From contig CAVTSO010000007.1 of the NCBI GenBank assembly GCA_963737445.1, forward strand, positions 124,001-188,000: a stretch of DNA of 64,000 bases, in the 5' to 3' direction. Position numbers and translations under genes: made by a program. Positions 7,645 to 16,845 of the stretch are shown here, one piece after another (positions within the stretch are counted from its first letter, which is position 1; every line of letters begins with the position of its first letter). The notes under the pieces are model-generated. The model saw nothing but the letters and a program-made list of their open reading frames with translations, had not been told where the DNA came from and made no database searches. Source of the DNA: JAICYJ01 sp963737445. Its GTDB lineage: Bacteria > Actinomycetota > Thermoleophilia > Gaiellales > JAICJC01.

Positions 7645-10600
7645 CGGCGGACGCGCTGCGCTCGGCCGGTCGCTGGCCGCTGGTGGGGCAGCTGAGGGGC
7701 GATCCGCTGGCGCGCGGCCGCGCGGCCCAGTCGGCGGCATCGCGTGAGCTCCGTCCGCGAACGTCGCAAGCCACCGCGGTGGTCGACTCGATCTGTCCCT
7801 ACTGCGCCGTCGGTTGCGGCCAGAAGGTGTACGTCAAGGATGGCGCCGTCACCCAGATCGAGGGCGATCCGGACAGCCCGATCTCGCGCGGCCGCCTCTG
7901 CCCGAAGGGCTCGGCCTCGAAGAACCTGGTCACCAGCAAGCTACGCCAGCACCGGGTCAAGTACCGCCCGCCCCATGGCGCCGACTGGCAGGAGCTGGGC
8001 CTGGAAGAGGCGATGGACATGATCGCCGACCGGGTGATCGAGACGCGCCGTCGCACGTGGCAGCAAAACGACTCGCAGGACCGCACCCTGCGCCGGTCGC
8101 TGGGCGTCGTCAATCTCGGTGGTGCCACGCTCGACAACGAGGAGAACTACACGATCAAGAAGCTGATGACCGCGCTCGGGTTCGTCCAGGTCGAAAATCA
8201 GGCGCGCATATGACACTCCTCCACCGTCCCCGGTCTGGGGACATCGTTCGGACGAGGCGGGGCGACGACGTTCCAGCAGGATCTGCAAAACGCCGACTGC
8301 ATCCTGATCATGGGCTCGAACATGGCCGAGTGCCATCCGGTCGGCTTCCAGTGGGTAATGGAGGCAAAGCGCCGCGGGGCCGAGGTGATCCATGTCGACC
8401 CGCGCTTCACCCGCACCAGCGCGGTCGCGAGCTCCCACGTCCAGCTCCGCGCCGGCAGCGACACGGCCTTCCTGGGTGGCCTCGTTCACCACATCCTCGA
8501 GAACGGCCGCGACTTCCGCGAGTACGTGCTCGAGTACACCAACGCGCCGGTGATCGTCGACGATCGCTTCCTCGACACCGAGGACCTGGACGGCCTGTTC
8601 TCGGGCTGGGATCCCGAGAAGAAGACCTACGACACCACCACCTGGCAGTACGAGGGCATGGAGGTGGCGCCCAGCGCGGGACAGCGCGAGCTGGGCGCAA
8701 CCGCCGGCGAGCAGGCCGGTCACGGCGGGCACGGCTCCACCCTGCAGCACGGCGAGCCGCCCAGCGAGGACCGCACGCTCGAGCATCCGCGCTGCGTCTA
8801 CCAACTGCTGCGTAAGCACTTCCGCCGCTACACGCCGGAGTTCGTCGAGCAGACCTGCGGCGTTCCGCGCGAGCAGTTCCTGCGCGTGGCCGACGCGCTG
8901 TGCGACAACTCCGGCCGGGAGCGCACCTCAGCGATCGTGTACTCGGTGGGCTGGACGCAGCACACCGTCGGCGTCCAGTACATCCGCGCGGCAGCGATCG
9001 TGCAGCTGCTGCTGGGAAACATCGGCCGTCCCGGCGGCGGCATCCTGGCGTTGCGCGGACATGCCTCGATCCAGGGGTCGACCGATATCCCCACGCTCTA
9101 CAACATCCTGCCCGGCTACATCCCGATGCCGCACGTGCACGCCCACCAGGACCTGCGCACGTTCGTCGAGTCGAACGCGGCGCCGGGCGGGTTCTGGGGC
9201 AACATGGAGGCCTACACGGTCAGCCTGCTCAAGGCCTACTGGGGTGACAACGCCACGGCCGAGAACGGCTACTGCTTCGACTACCTGCCGCGCATCAGCG
9301 GCGACCACTCCATCTACACATCGGTGCTGGGCATGCTCGACGGCACGGTCAACGGCATGATCGTGGTCGGCCAGAACCCGGCCGTCGGCTCCGCCAACTC
9401 CCGCCTGCACCGCTTCGCGATGGCCGAGCTGGACTGGCTCGTGGTGCGTGACCTGTTCGAGGTCGAGACGGCCAGCTTCTGGAAGGACGGACCCGAGATC
9501 GAGCGCGGCGAGCTCCGCACCGAGGACATCGGCACCGAGGTGTTCTTCATGCCGGCGGCCGCCCACACCGAGAAGGACGGCAGCTTCACCAACACACAGC
9601 GGCTGCTGCAGTGGCACCACAAGGCGGTCGAGCCGCCCGGAGACTGCCGCTCGGAGCTGTGGTTCTACTATCACCTGGGTCGCATCATCCGCGAGAAGCT
9701 GGCTGGATCGGCCGACGAGATCGACCATCCCGTGCTCGATCTGCAGTGGGACTACCCGACGGCCGGCGAGATCGCCGAGCCGAGCGCAGAGGCCGTGCTC
9801 CGCGAGATCAACGGCACCGGCCCCGACGGCGAGCTCTCCGCCTACACCGCCCTCAAGGCGGACGGCTCCACCGCCTGCGGCTGCTGGATCTACTGCGGCG
9901 TGTTCGCAAGAGCGACCAACCAGGCGGCCCGCCGCGTGCCCGGATCCGAGCAGACGTGGGTGGCGCCGGAGTGGGGGTGGGCGTGGCCGGCGAACCGGCG
10001 CATCCTCTACAACCGCGCCTCCGCCGACCCCGATGGCAGGCCCTGGTCGCAGCGCAAGCGCTACGTGTGGTGGGACGAGCGCGAGGGGAAGTGGACGGGC
10101 GACGACGTGCCCGACTTCGAGCCGGCCAAGCGCCCCGACTACGTGCCGCCCGACGGCGCCAAGGCCCAGGACGCGATTGCCGGCAACCACCCGTTCATCA
10201 TGCAGGCCGACGGCCGCGCCTGGCTGTACGCCCCGGCCGGCCTGGTCGATGGACCGCTTCCGACCCACTTCGAACCGGAGGAGTCGCCGTTTCCCAACGG
10301 GCTCTACGGCCAGCGATCGAATCCGGCCCGCCAGCGGTTCCCGCGCCCGGGCAACGAGTACAACGACGACGCCGACGGCGACCGCTTCCCGTTCGTCTTC
10401 ACCACCTATCGCCTCACCGAGCACCACACCGCAGGCGGCATGAGCCGCACGCTCGAGTACCTGTCCGAGCTGCAGCCGGCCATGTTCTGCGAGGTCGGCC
10501 CGCAGCTGGCGGCCGAACGCGGCCTGGAGCACGGCGGCTGGGCGACCGTGCGCACCCGCCGCTCCTCGATCGAGGCGCGGGTGCTGGTGACCGATCGCCT

Positions 10601-10811
10601 GCGCCCGCTGCTGGTGCAGGACAGGATCGTCCACCAGGTGGGGCTGCCCTACCACTGGGGCTGGCGCGGGCTCAGCATCGGCGGCGCCGCCAACGACCTG
10701 GTGTCGATCACGCTCGACCCGAACGTGCACATCCAGGAGGTGAAGGCGGCCACCTGCGACGTCCGCCCGGGCCGGTTGGCGCCGGGCACGGGAGGGGGTG
10801 AGCGACCATGA
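7641..10811 (+). CDS. fdhA: selenocysteine formate dehydrogenase, catalytic alpha subunit
   Basis: Molybdopterin (or tungstopterin) formate dehydrogenase of the FdnG/FdoG type, 1,056 residues. Near the N-terminus is the [4Fe-4S] motif CPYCAVGCG, closed by RGRLCPKG. The frame meets TGA at 8211-8213 after VQVENQARI and continues without any other stop. The downstream HSSTVPGLGTSFGRGGAT is exactly the sequence that follows selenocysteine in this family, and a SECIS hairpin follows. It must therefore be annotated as one selenoprotein, not two ORFs. No twin-arginine signal is visible, unlike periplasmic FDH-N. GTG start overlaps the upstream stop; the TGA overlaps the beta subunit ATG. Confidence 0.93.
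8211..8242 (+). promoter_or_regulatory. selenocysteine UGA codon with bacterial SECIS hairpin
   Basis: TGA at 8211-8213 is in frame inside fdhA. Twelve bases later, GTCCCC (8226-8231) pairs perfectly with GGGGAC (8237-8242) around the loop GGTCT (8232-8236). The E. coli fdhF SECIS has the same GGUCU apical loop and similar spacing, and SelB recognises it there. This supports recoding rather than termination. Confidence 0.9.
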
Positions 10812-11635
10812 GCAATCCACGGGCCGACGGCATCGAGACCTACCAGGACGAGCAGCAGCGCATGGGCTTCTTCACTGATACCAGCGTCTGCATCGGCTGC
10901 AAGGCCTGCGAGGTGGCCTGCAAGGAGTGGAACGCCGTGCCCGAGGACGGGTTGATATTCACCGCCCAGTCCTACGACAACACGGGCGAGCTGGGTGCGA
11001 ACACCTGGCGCCACGTCGCCTTCGTCGAGCAGCAGGTCGAGGCCCATGACGGCACCACCGACGCCATGCGCTGGCTGATGAGCTCGGACGTGTGCAAGCA
11101 CTGCACGCACGCCGCCTGCCTGGACGTGTGCCCGACCGGCGCGCTGTTTCGCACCGAGTTCGGCACGGTGGTGGTGCAGGAGGACGTGTGCAACGGCTGC
11201 GGATACTGCATCCCGGCCTGCCCGTTCGGCGTCCTCGACCGCCGCGAGATCGAGGACGATGGCCGCGTCTGGAAGTGCACGCTCTGCTACGACCGGCTCG
11301 GCGACGGCATGACGCCCGCGTGTGCCAAAGCCTGCCCCACCGAGTCGATCCAGTTCGGCCCGCTGGACGACCTGCGCGAGCGTGCGGATGCCCGGGTCGC
11401 GGAGCTCCGGAACGCGGGCGAGCGGGACGCTCGTCTCTACGGCGCCGACCCCTCCGACGGCGTGGGTGGCTTCGGTGCCTTCTTCCTGCTGCTGGACGAG
11501 CCCGAGGTGTATGGCCTGCCGCCCGATCCGGTGGTCACCACCCGCGACCTTCCCGAGATGTGGCGGGCGGTCGGTGCGGCGGCGCTGGGACTGGCCGGAG
11601 CGGTCGCGCTCTCGATGCTGGGAAGGCGGCGATGA
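10808..11635 (+). CDS. fdhB: formate dehydrogenase iron-sulfur beta subunit
   Basis: Electron-transfer subunit with four ferredoxin-like [4Fe-4S] motifs: CIGCKACEVAC, CKHCTHAACLDVC, CNGCGYCIPAC and CTLCYDRL...CAKAC. It ends in a single transmembrane helix (residues about 255-272) followed by RRR, so it is membrane anchored as in FdnH/FdoH. ATG 10808 overlaps the fdhA stop, and its TGA overlaps the next gene's ATG. Carries electrons from the selenoprotein to the NrfD-type membrane subunit. Confidence 0.92.
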   Translation: MSNPRADGIETYQDEQQRMGFFTDTSVCIGCKACEVACKEWNAVPEDGLIFTAQSYDNTGELGANTWRHVAFVEQQVEAHDGTTDAMRWLMSSDVCKHCTHAACLDVCPTGALFRTEFGTVVVQEDVCNGCGYCIPACPFGVLDRREIEDDGRVWKCTLCYDRLGDGMTPACAKACPTESIQFGPLDDLRERADARVAELRNAGERDARLYGADPSDGVGGFGAFFLLLDEPEVYGLPPDPVVTTRDLPEMWRAVGAAALGLAGAVALSMLGRRR

Positions 11636-12513
11636 CCTCCACAGACCGCGCCAGCCACGACTCCTACTACGGCCGGCCGATCCTGAAGGAACCGGTCTGG
11701 AAGCCCGAGGTGGGCTGGTACCTGTTCACGGGCGGCCTGGCCGGCGCGTCGGCCAGCCTGTCGCTGGCCGCCCGGCTGGCCGGCAACCGCTCGCTGGCGC
11801 GCACCTCCTCGCTGGTGGCCGCCGCGGCTTTGAACGTCAGTCCGCTGCTGCTGGTCAAGGACCTGGGCCGGCCGGAGCGGTTCCTGAACATGCTGCGCGT
11901 GTTCAAGCCGACCTCCCCGATGAGCGTCGGCTCGTGGCTGCTGGCCGCCACCGGCGCCGCTCAGAGCGCGGCCACGACGTGTGAGTTGCTGGACGTTCTG
12001 CCGCGGGTGGGGGGCGGTGCACAGGCCTGCTCCGGGTTGCTTGGACCGGCGCTTGCGACCTATACCGGGGCGCTGCTCTCCGACACCGCGGTGCCGGTCT
12101 GGCACCAGGCTCGCCGTGAGCTGCCAGCAGCATTCGCTGCATCGTCCTGCGCCAGCGCGGGCGCCGCCGCAGCGCTGGTCGGGGACGAGTGCGCGACCGG
12201 CCCGGCGCGGCGACTAGCCGTTCTGGGGGCGGGAGCCGAGCTGGTGGCGACGGGCATCATGGAGCGCCGGCTGGGGGTGCTGGGTGAGCCCTACCGACAG
12301 GGTCGGGCGGGGGGCTATGCGAGGGCTGCCAAACCGGCGACGGCCCTGGGCCTGGCGGTCACGGCGCTGGGCCGCGGCCGTCTCCGGCGAGCAGGCGCGG
12401 CATTGATCCTGGGCGGGGCCGTGCTCCAACGCTTCGCGATCTTCGAGGCGGGCAAAGCCTCCGCGCGTGATCCCCGCTACACACTCGCCCTGCAGAAGCA
12501 GCACGTCGGTTAG
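11632..12513 (+). CDS. NrfD/PsrC-type membrane subunit of the formate dehydrogenase
   Basis: Polytopic membrane protein of 293 residues of the NrfD family, which hands electrons to the quinone pool. The family segment VGWYLFTGGLAGASA is at residues 24-38 and KDLGRPERFLNMLRVFKPTSPMS-like sequence at about 79-100, both typical of NrfD. ATG overlaps the beta-subunit stop. It replaces the cytochrome b556 gamma subunit of enterobacterial FDH-N. It is the last gene of the four-gene operon. Confidence 0.88.
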   Translation: MTSTDRASHDSYYGRPILKEPVWKPEVGWYLFTGGLAGASASLSLAARLAGNRSLARTSSLVAAAALNVSPLLLVKDLGRPERFLNMLRVFKPTSPMSVGSWLLAATGAAQSAATTCELLDVLPRVGGGAQACSGLLGPALATYTGALLSDTAVPVWHQARRELPAAFAASSCASAGAAAALVGDECATGPARRLAVLGAGAELVATGIMERRLGVLGEPYRQGRAGGYARAAKPATALGLAVTALGRGRLRRAGAALILGGAVLQRFAIFEAGKASARDPRYTLALQKQHVG

Positions 12514-12636
12514 CGCGACGCGGTCACGGGGAAGGTTCCGTACGTGCGCGCGGGCCGGCCTTTCCAATCGTCGCTCGGCGCGCAGTACACCGTCGGAGGA
12601 TGCGGTCGGAATAGTTCCGCACCCCGACCACCGCCC

Positions 12637-12657
12637 GGCCGGCCACGGTGGCCGGCC
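12637..12657 (+). terminator. GC-rich hairpin, possible terminator
   Basis: GGCCGGCCAC (12637-12646) and GTGGCCGGCC (12648-12657) are perfect inverted arms with almost no spacer. The hairpin follows the fdh operon by 120 bases and precedes the next gene's ribosome site. There is no T-tract. It could terminate read-through or affect the downstream leader. Confidence 0.4.
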
Positions 12658-12678
12658 CCTGAACGAGGAGGTTGATCG

Positions 12679-13005
12679 ATGTCGTCGCAGAAGCAGAAGC
12701 AGGCCGCCCGAAAGAACATCAGGAAGGCACAGGCCGCTCGACACGACCAGGGTGGAAAGCGCGGCTCCGAGATGTCGGCCGCGGAAAAGGATCGGCTCAA
12801 GGACACGCAGTTCGCCTTTCCGGACCAGCGCAAGGAACCGCTGAACGACGCCGCTCACGTGCGAAACGCTATCGCCCGGTTCGATCAGGTCGAGGACGTG
12901 TCGGACGCAGAGCGCGACGAGGCGTGGAAGCGGATCCTGCGGGCGGCGGATCGCTTCGATGTCGAGGTCGAGGCGCGTAGCTGGAGAGAGCTGACCCACA
13001 ACTAG
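12679..13005 (+). CDS. conserved small hydrophilic protein
   Basis: A 108-residue, highly charged protein that is probably soluble and helical. Its N-terminus is Lys/Gln/Ala-rich (SSQKQKQAARKNIRKAQAA). A conserved-looking block FAFPDQRKEPLNDAAHVRNA is at about residues 46-65, followed by an acidic/Trp-containing end. Proteins with this LNDAAHVRNA block occur next to stress genes in actinobacteria, function unknown. A strong GAGGAGG site precedes the ATG. It converges on the DUF421 gene across a short hairpin. Confidence 0.7.
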   Translation: MSSQKQKQAARKNIRKAQAARHDQGGKRGSEMSAAEKDRLKDTQFAFPDQRKEPLNDAAHVRNAIARFDQVEDVSDAERDEAWKRILRAADRFDVEVEARSWRELTHN

Positions 13006-13021
13006 CGCGGAGACATCCGCG
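13006..13021. terminator. small hairpin between convergent genes
   Basis: CGCGGA (13006-13011) and TCCGCG (13016-13021) form a six-pair stem around GACA, exactly between the stops of two convergent genes. It is a plausible bidirectional terminator. Confidence 0.4.
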
Positions 13022-13026
13022 GTACG

Positions 13027-13467
13027 TCAGTTCTTGGTGATGAAGCTGATCCGGCCCGACGTCTCCAGCACCGCGTAGCGAACCACGTCCAGCGTGGCGA
13101 TGTTGTTCTGACGGGCCTGAGCAGCCAACTCCGCGAGCGTGATCCGCTGTCGCCTCAGATTCCGCTCGATCGGCCGTCCGTCCTCGAGCAGGATAATCGG
13201 CTCCCCTTCCAGGGTCAGCCGCAGGATGGGGAGCCGCCAGTTGAGGTAGGCGGTCCCCAGCGACAGCAGCGTGATCGTGGTGATCACGATCGCAGCGCCG
13301 GTCACGGAGTAGTCGCTCTGAGTGATCCCCTGCTGCAGCAGGTCGCCGATGACGACCAGCAGCACCAGATCGAACGGTTCCAGCGACGAGAGCTGCCGGC
13401 GGTTGACGATCCGTACCAGCACGACGACGAGCGGAAACAGCACGAGGCATCGCAGCACGAGATCCAT
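13027..13467 (-). CDS. DUF421 (YetF-type) membrane protein
   Basis: A 146-residue protein with two to three N-terminal helices followed by a DUF421 cytosolic domain. Typical residues are SSLEPFDLVLLVVIGDLLQQ, LEGEPIILLEDGRP, RQRITLAELAAQARQNNI and DVVRYAVLETSGRISFI. ATG 13467 overlaps the stop of the upstream secreted-type protein, so the two are translated together. The biochemical role of the family is not established; in Bacillus, relatives affect spore and envelope properties. Confidence 0.88.
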   Translation of the reverse strand: MDLVLRCLVLFPLVVVLVRIVNRRQLSSLEPFDLVLLVVIGDLLQQGITQSDYSVTGAAIVITTITLLSLGTAYLNWRLPILRLTLEGEPIILLEDGRPIERNLRRQRITLAELAAQARQNNIATLDVVRYAVLETSGRISFITKN

Positions 13468-14015
13468 CAGGGAAACACCGTCACCGTGGAGCGCTGAGCG
13501 ACCAGGGTCGTAGCGCCGTCTGATATCTCTGTCACGGTCGGCCGCCGCCAGGCCAGGTTGGTGGGATTGACCGACCATTCGAACCAGACCGTCATCGTCC
13601 GCCCCGCTGCCAGCGGCGGATAGGTGAACGTCGCGCCCTGGCCGGCACTGGCCTGCTTGGCCGGGCCCGGCTGCACGGAGTTGAGCGTCATGCCGTCGAA
13701 CCATCCGCCGCTCAGCGTCACGGTCGGGGCGGCGATGCCGCGGTGTGCGGTGATGTCGACGTGCGTCTGAAAGATCAGCCCGCCGCGCAGATGGGCGGGG
13801 GTGCTCACGGTCAGCGTGGCCGCCGGCGAGACGGATGTGTGCGATGACGGACGCTGACCGAACGCATTGCCCGCGGCCAGCACGACGAACAGCACCAGCA
13901 GTGCGGTGATCACCCGCCGGACGCGTGACGCCCACACCCAGTGGCGGCCCTCCAGGTCTCGATGTCGCGCCAGGGAGAGTTCCGTCAGAGGCTCGCGCTG
14001 TTCGTGTGTGTTCAT
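13467..14015 (-). CDS. membrane-anchored extracytoplasmic protein, partner of DUF421
   Basis: A 182-residue protein with a cytosolic N-terminus, one transmembrane helix (residues about 34-52, TALLVLFVVLAAGNAF) and an extracellular beta-rich domain of about 125 residues. The latter resembles small Ig-like domains (TLTVSTPAHLRGG, PLAAGRTMTVWFEWSVNPTN). No named family recognised. The stop overlaps the DUF421 start by three bases. Together they may form an envelope complex (inference). Confidence 0.75.
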   Translation of the reverse strand: MNTHEQREPLTELSLARHRDLEGRHWVWASRVRRVITALLVLFVVLAAGNAFGQRPSSHTSVSPAATLTVSTPAHLRGGLIFQTHVDITAHRGIAAPTVTLSGGWFDGMTLNSVQPGPAKQASAGQGATFTYPPLAAGRTMTVWFEWSVNPTNLAWRRPTVTEISDGATTLVAQRSTVTVFP

Positions 14016-14154
14016 CGTCCTTCAGGCCTGGTGCTGTGCCTGCGACCTCCATGGCTTGCGAACCGAAGAGTGCGACACGGCGGCCCCGCAAGGAAGAGGC
14101 ACGCGGTTCGGCATGCGATACCCGTACTCGCCGTGGTGCAAACCCCCCGAAGCT

Positions 14155-14930
14155 TCAGCCGAACAGCGTCGACGAACTCTCGGGCGTGATCCGTCTCGCG
14201 GCCAGCCGTTCGGCAAGCCGCGAGCTGAGCGCCATGATCGTAAGCGCCGGGATGGCGCTGCCCTGGGTCGGCAGTGCGCTGCCGTCGGTGATGACAGGTT
14301 CGGTACCTCCCAGCAGCGGTGGTCGCTGTCCACAACACTGTTCTCAGGGGATGTCCCCATCCGGCAGCCGCCGATCAGATAGGCGTAGCGGTCGATGCTG
14401 AGCACGTCCTGTGCCCCCGCCGCGTCCCAGATCTCGTTCAGGACGCCTTTCGCGTAGGCGATGCTGGCGCGGTCGTTGTCGCATTGCGTGTAGTCGAACC
14501 GTGCCAGCGGGGTACCGCTCTCGTCGCGTTCGTCGGCGAGCGTCACGCGGTTCTCCGGGCAGGGCAGCAGCTCACAGAGGGCGCCCAGCACCGACCAGTG
14601 GTTGTAGTCGCGCATGTACTCGCGCAACGCCTGGCCCCAGTGACCGTCGGCCAGAACGTGTTGCGCCCATCCGATCGGAAGCGGGCTGACGGTCTGGATG
14701 CTGAAGCCACGCGCGAAGCCGCGGGCCTGGTCGGTCTCGTAGTTCGTCTCGCTGGACACCTCGGGCGGAGGTGCCTTGTACATCCGCAGGGTGTCGGGGA
14801 ATCGGCCGGCCACCTGCGGCGCGCCTTGCACCATCACGTAGCGGCCAACCTGATCCTGGTTGTTCCCAAGACCGCGGGGTGTCGTCCTGTTGTCGAGTTC
14901 AGCAACAACCGTGAAGTCTCGATCGAGTAG
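14155..14930 (-). pseudogene. GMC oxidoreductase C-terminal remnant
   Basis: C-terminal part of a glucose-methanol-choline flavoenzyme. Visible pieces are PRGLGNNQDQVGRYVM, the substrate-domain region ending GGCRMGTSPENSVVDSDH, and after one frameshift near 14,300 the conserved tail ITDGSALPTQGSAIPALTIM, ending at TGA 14155. The whole FAD-binding N-terminal half (GxGxxG motif) is missing. The break at about 14,930 meets the broken 5' end of a GH15 fragment on the other strand, indicating a deletion or rearrangement scar. Confidence 0.8.
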
Positions 14931-14934
14931 CCGG

Positions 14935-15351
14935 CGACGGCGACCGCCTGACGACGACCGCGTCGACGCTGCGTTGCTCAGTCCGGCAATACGCGGGGCG
15001 CTCCCCTCCCGCGATGGACGCAGCGTGGCCACGCTGGATGCGGTCGAGCACGAGCTCACCCACGACGGCTTTGTCTACCGGTTTCGGCACGACGCGCGGC
15101 CCCTGGCCGAAGCCGAGGGGTCTTTTCTCCTGTGCGGGTACTGGATGGCGCTGGCGTGGCACCAGCAGGGCGAACGAGAGCGTGCCCGCGCGTGGTTCGA
15201 GCGAACTCGCACTGCCTACGGCGCCCCTGGGCTCTACGCCGAGGAATACGACGCCGGCCAGCGACAGCTGCGGGGAAACCTTCCGCAGGCCTCCGTGCAC
15301 GCGCTCGCCGTGGAATGCGGGCTGACGATCAGCCCCGAGCGACCGGCTTGA
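14935..15351 (+). pseudogene. GH15 glucoamylase/trehalase C-terminal remnant
   Basis: C-terminal quarter of a glycoside hydrolase family 15 enzyme. It reads DRVDAALLSPAIRGALP, ELTHDGFVYRFRHDA, GSFLLCGYWMALAWHQQG, GLYAEEYD, then GNLPQASVHALAV, which matches the order seen in the intact GH15 at 52,949 (FTACSFWLVHALIAI, GLLSEEIDP, GNYPQALSHLAL). There is no N-terminal (alpha/alpha)6 barrel and no start of its own. It is cut at the same point as the GMC remnant on the opposite strand. Confidence 0.75.
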
Positions 15352-15458
15352 TCGCCGGGCACGTTCGCCGGGTCCGTGTCGGAGCGGCCGATTTCGGGTA
15401 GTCACCCGGGATCGCTGGTTCCTCCAACTCAAGCCGCGGGGAGCCCCTCCGCTCCGCA

Positions 15459-16586
15459 TTCGATCGAGCCGAGACGTTCACCATCGGAGTCGAGGAGGAG
15501 CTGCTGCTGGTCGACGGGTCCCATTCGCTGAGCCCGGTCGCCGCTCAGCTCCTGACGGTGCTCGGAGACGATGACCGGTTCCATCCGGAGCTCTCGCCGT
15601 CCCAGATCGAGATCGTGTCGGGGATCCACCTGCATGCCGCCGGGGCGGTGGCGGATCTCGTTCGCGGTCGCCGCCGCGTCATCGACGCGCTGAACGGAGA
15701 GGCACGGCTCGTGGGCCTCGCGGCACACCCGTTCTGCGACCTGCTGCCGGTGGTCTCCCCCGGATCGCGGTACGCCGCCATCGACCAGCGGTACCGGTGG
15801 GCGGCGCGCCGCGCAGGGTTGGCCGCCGGCGTGCATGTCCACCTCGGTGTTCCCGGCGCGGACCGGCTGCTAGCCGTTTACAACGCACTGCGCGGGCTGA
15901 TGCCGCAGTTCGCCGCCCTGGCGGCGTCGGCGCCGTTCTTCGCCGGGCGCGACAGCGGTCTTGCCAGCGTCAGGCCCAAGCTCTCGGATGCGCTGCCGCG
16001 CCAGGGCGTGGGGCCGGCATTCGCCACCTGGAACGACGTTGCCGACCTGCTGGCGTGGGGTGCTCGATCGGGCGCCTTCCACGATCACACCGAGCTCTGG
16101 TGGGAGTGCCGTCTGCATCCCGGATTCGGCACGATCGAGGTTCGCGTCCCCGACGCGCAATCGTCGACCGGCGAGGTCGAGGCGCTGGCCACGGTGGCGC
16201 ACTGCATGGTGCGATGGCTCGCGGCCCGCCATGATGCCGGACAGCTGTTGCCCGCTCATACGTCGTTTGCGATATCCGAGAATCGGTGGCGTGCGGCCAC
16301 GGACGGAGTCGAGGGCGAGCTGATCGATCTTGACCGGATGCGGATCGTGCGCACCCAGAACCTGCTCGAACAGCTCCTCGACCAGATCAGCGAGCACGCA
16401 CAGTCTGCGGCCGAAACGCGCGCACTGGAACGGGCCCGGCGGCGGCTGGATTCGCCGCACCCCCACAGACAACGAGCGACAGTGATGCGCGGCGGCCTGG
16501 AGGCGCTGATCGAGGAGTCCGCCGACGTGACCGAGAACGGCGAGCATGCGACCAGTCCGCAGCGGGTAGGAGGTCATCATGAGTGA
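15459..16586 (+). CDS. GCS2-type carboxylate-amine ligase (YbdK family), start unclear
   Basis: ATP-dependent glutamate-cysteine-ligase-like enzyme. The conserved N-terminal FTIGVEEELLLVD begins at 15,477, followed by ELSPSQIEIVSG, AGVHVHLGVPG (metal/ATP site) and WWECRLHPGFGTIEVRVPDA. In frame the region is open from 15,402, but no ATG, GTG or TTG precedes the motif. The first usable codon is GTG 15558, which would delete it. A small indel near the start, or an unusual start codon, is likely. Its end overlaps the CDGSH gene by eight bases. Products of this family vary, so a glutathione or ergothioneine role is not certain. Confidence 0.8.
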   Translation, partial: FDRAETFTIGVEEELLLVDGSHSLSPVAAQLLTVLGDDDRFHPELSPSQIEIVSGIHLHAAGAVADLVRGRRRVIDALNGEARLVGLAAHPFCDLLPVVSPGSRYAAIDQRYRWAARRAGLAAGVHVHLGVPGADRLLAVYNALRGLMPQFAALAASAPFFAGRDSGLASVRPKLSDALPRQGVGPAFATWNDVADLLAWGARSGAFHDHTELWWECRLHPGFGTIEVRVPDAQSSTGEVEALATVAHCMVRWLAARHDAGQLLPAHTSFAISENRWRAATDGVEGELIDLDRMRIVRTQNLLEQLLDQISEHAQSAAETRALERARRRLDSPHPHRQRATVMRGGLEALIEESADVTENGEHATSPQRVGGHHE

Positions 16587-16845
16587 GCAACCGGCCGAGA
16601 TCGTCCCCTACAAGGACGGCCCATTGGTGATCCGAGGTGCGTTCGCGCTCCGCGACGAGCAGGGCCGTGAGATCGACGCGGGACGCCGTACCGTTGCGCT
16701 CTGTCGCTGCGGGCGCTCGCAGCTTCGCCCGTTCTGCGATGGGTCCCACCGGCTGGCCGGATTTCGCGCCGAAGGTGGTCTAAGCGCCGCGGCCGCCCGC
16801 CGCCACGAGCTCGTGGCGAGCGTCGATGCCGAGCGGCACCAGTAA
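16579..16845 (+). CDS. CDGSH iron-sulfur domain protein
   Basis: An 88-residue protein with a single [2Fe-2S] CDGSH signature. The ligands are in ALCRCGRSQLRPFCDGSH (Cys, Cys, Cys, His) at about residues 41-58. The N-terminal strands LVIRGAFALRDEQG are typical of the family. A GGAGG site precedes the ATG. The 3' end overlaps the convergent diiron-like gene by 66 bases. Similar CDGSH proteins often sit beside iron-containing redox enzymes in actinobacteria, which suggests a shared redox or iron function. Confidence 0.92.
   Translation: MSEQPAEIVPYKDGPLVIRGAFALRDEQGREIDAGRRTVALCRCGRSQLRPFCDGSHRLAGFRAEGGLSAAAARRHELVASVDAERHQ

Noticed and set aside
8928..10820. 630-residue minus-strand ORF opposite fdhA
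   Set aside because: Typical antisense shadow of a high-GC gene: low-complexity Val/Ala/Arg/Gly composition and no family motifs. Long antisense frames opposite ctaD, the GGDEF gene and the FAD/Fe-S gene were dropped for the same reason.
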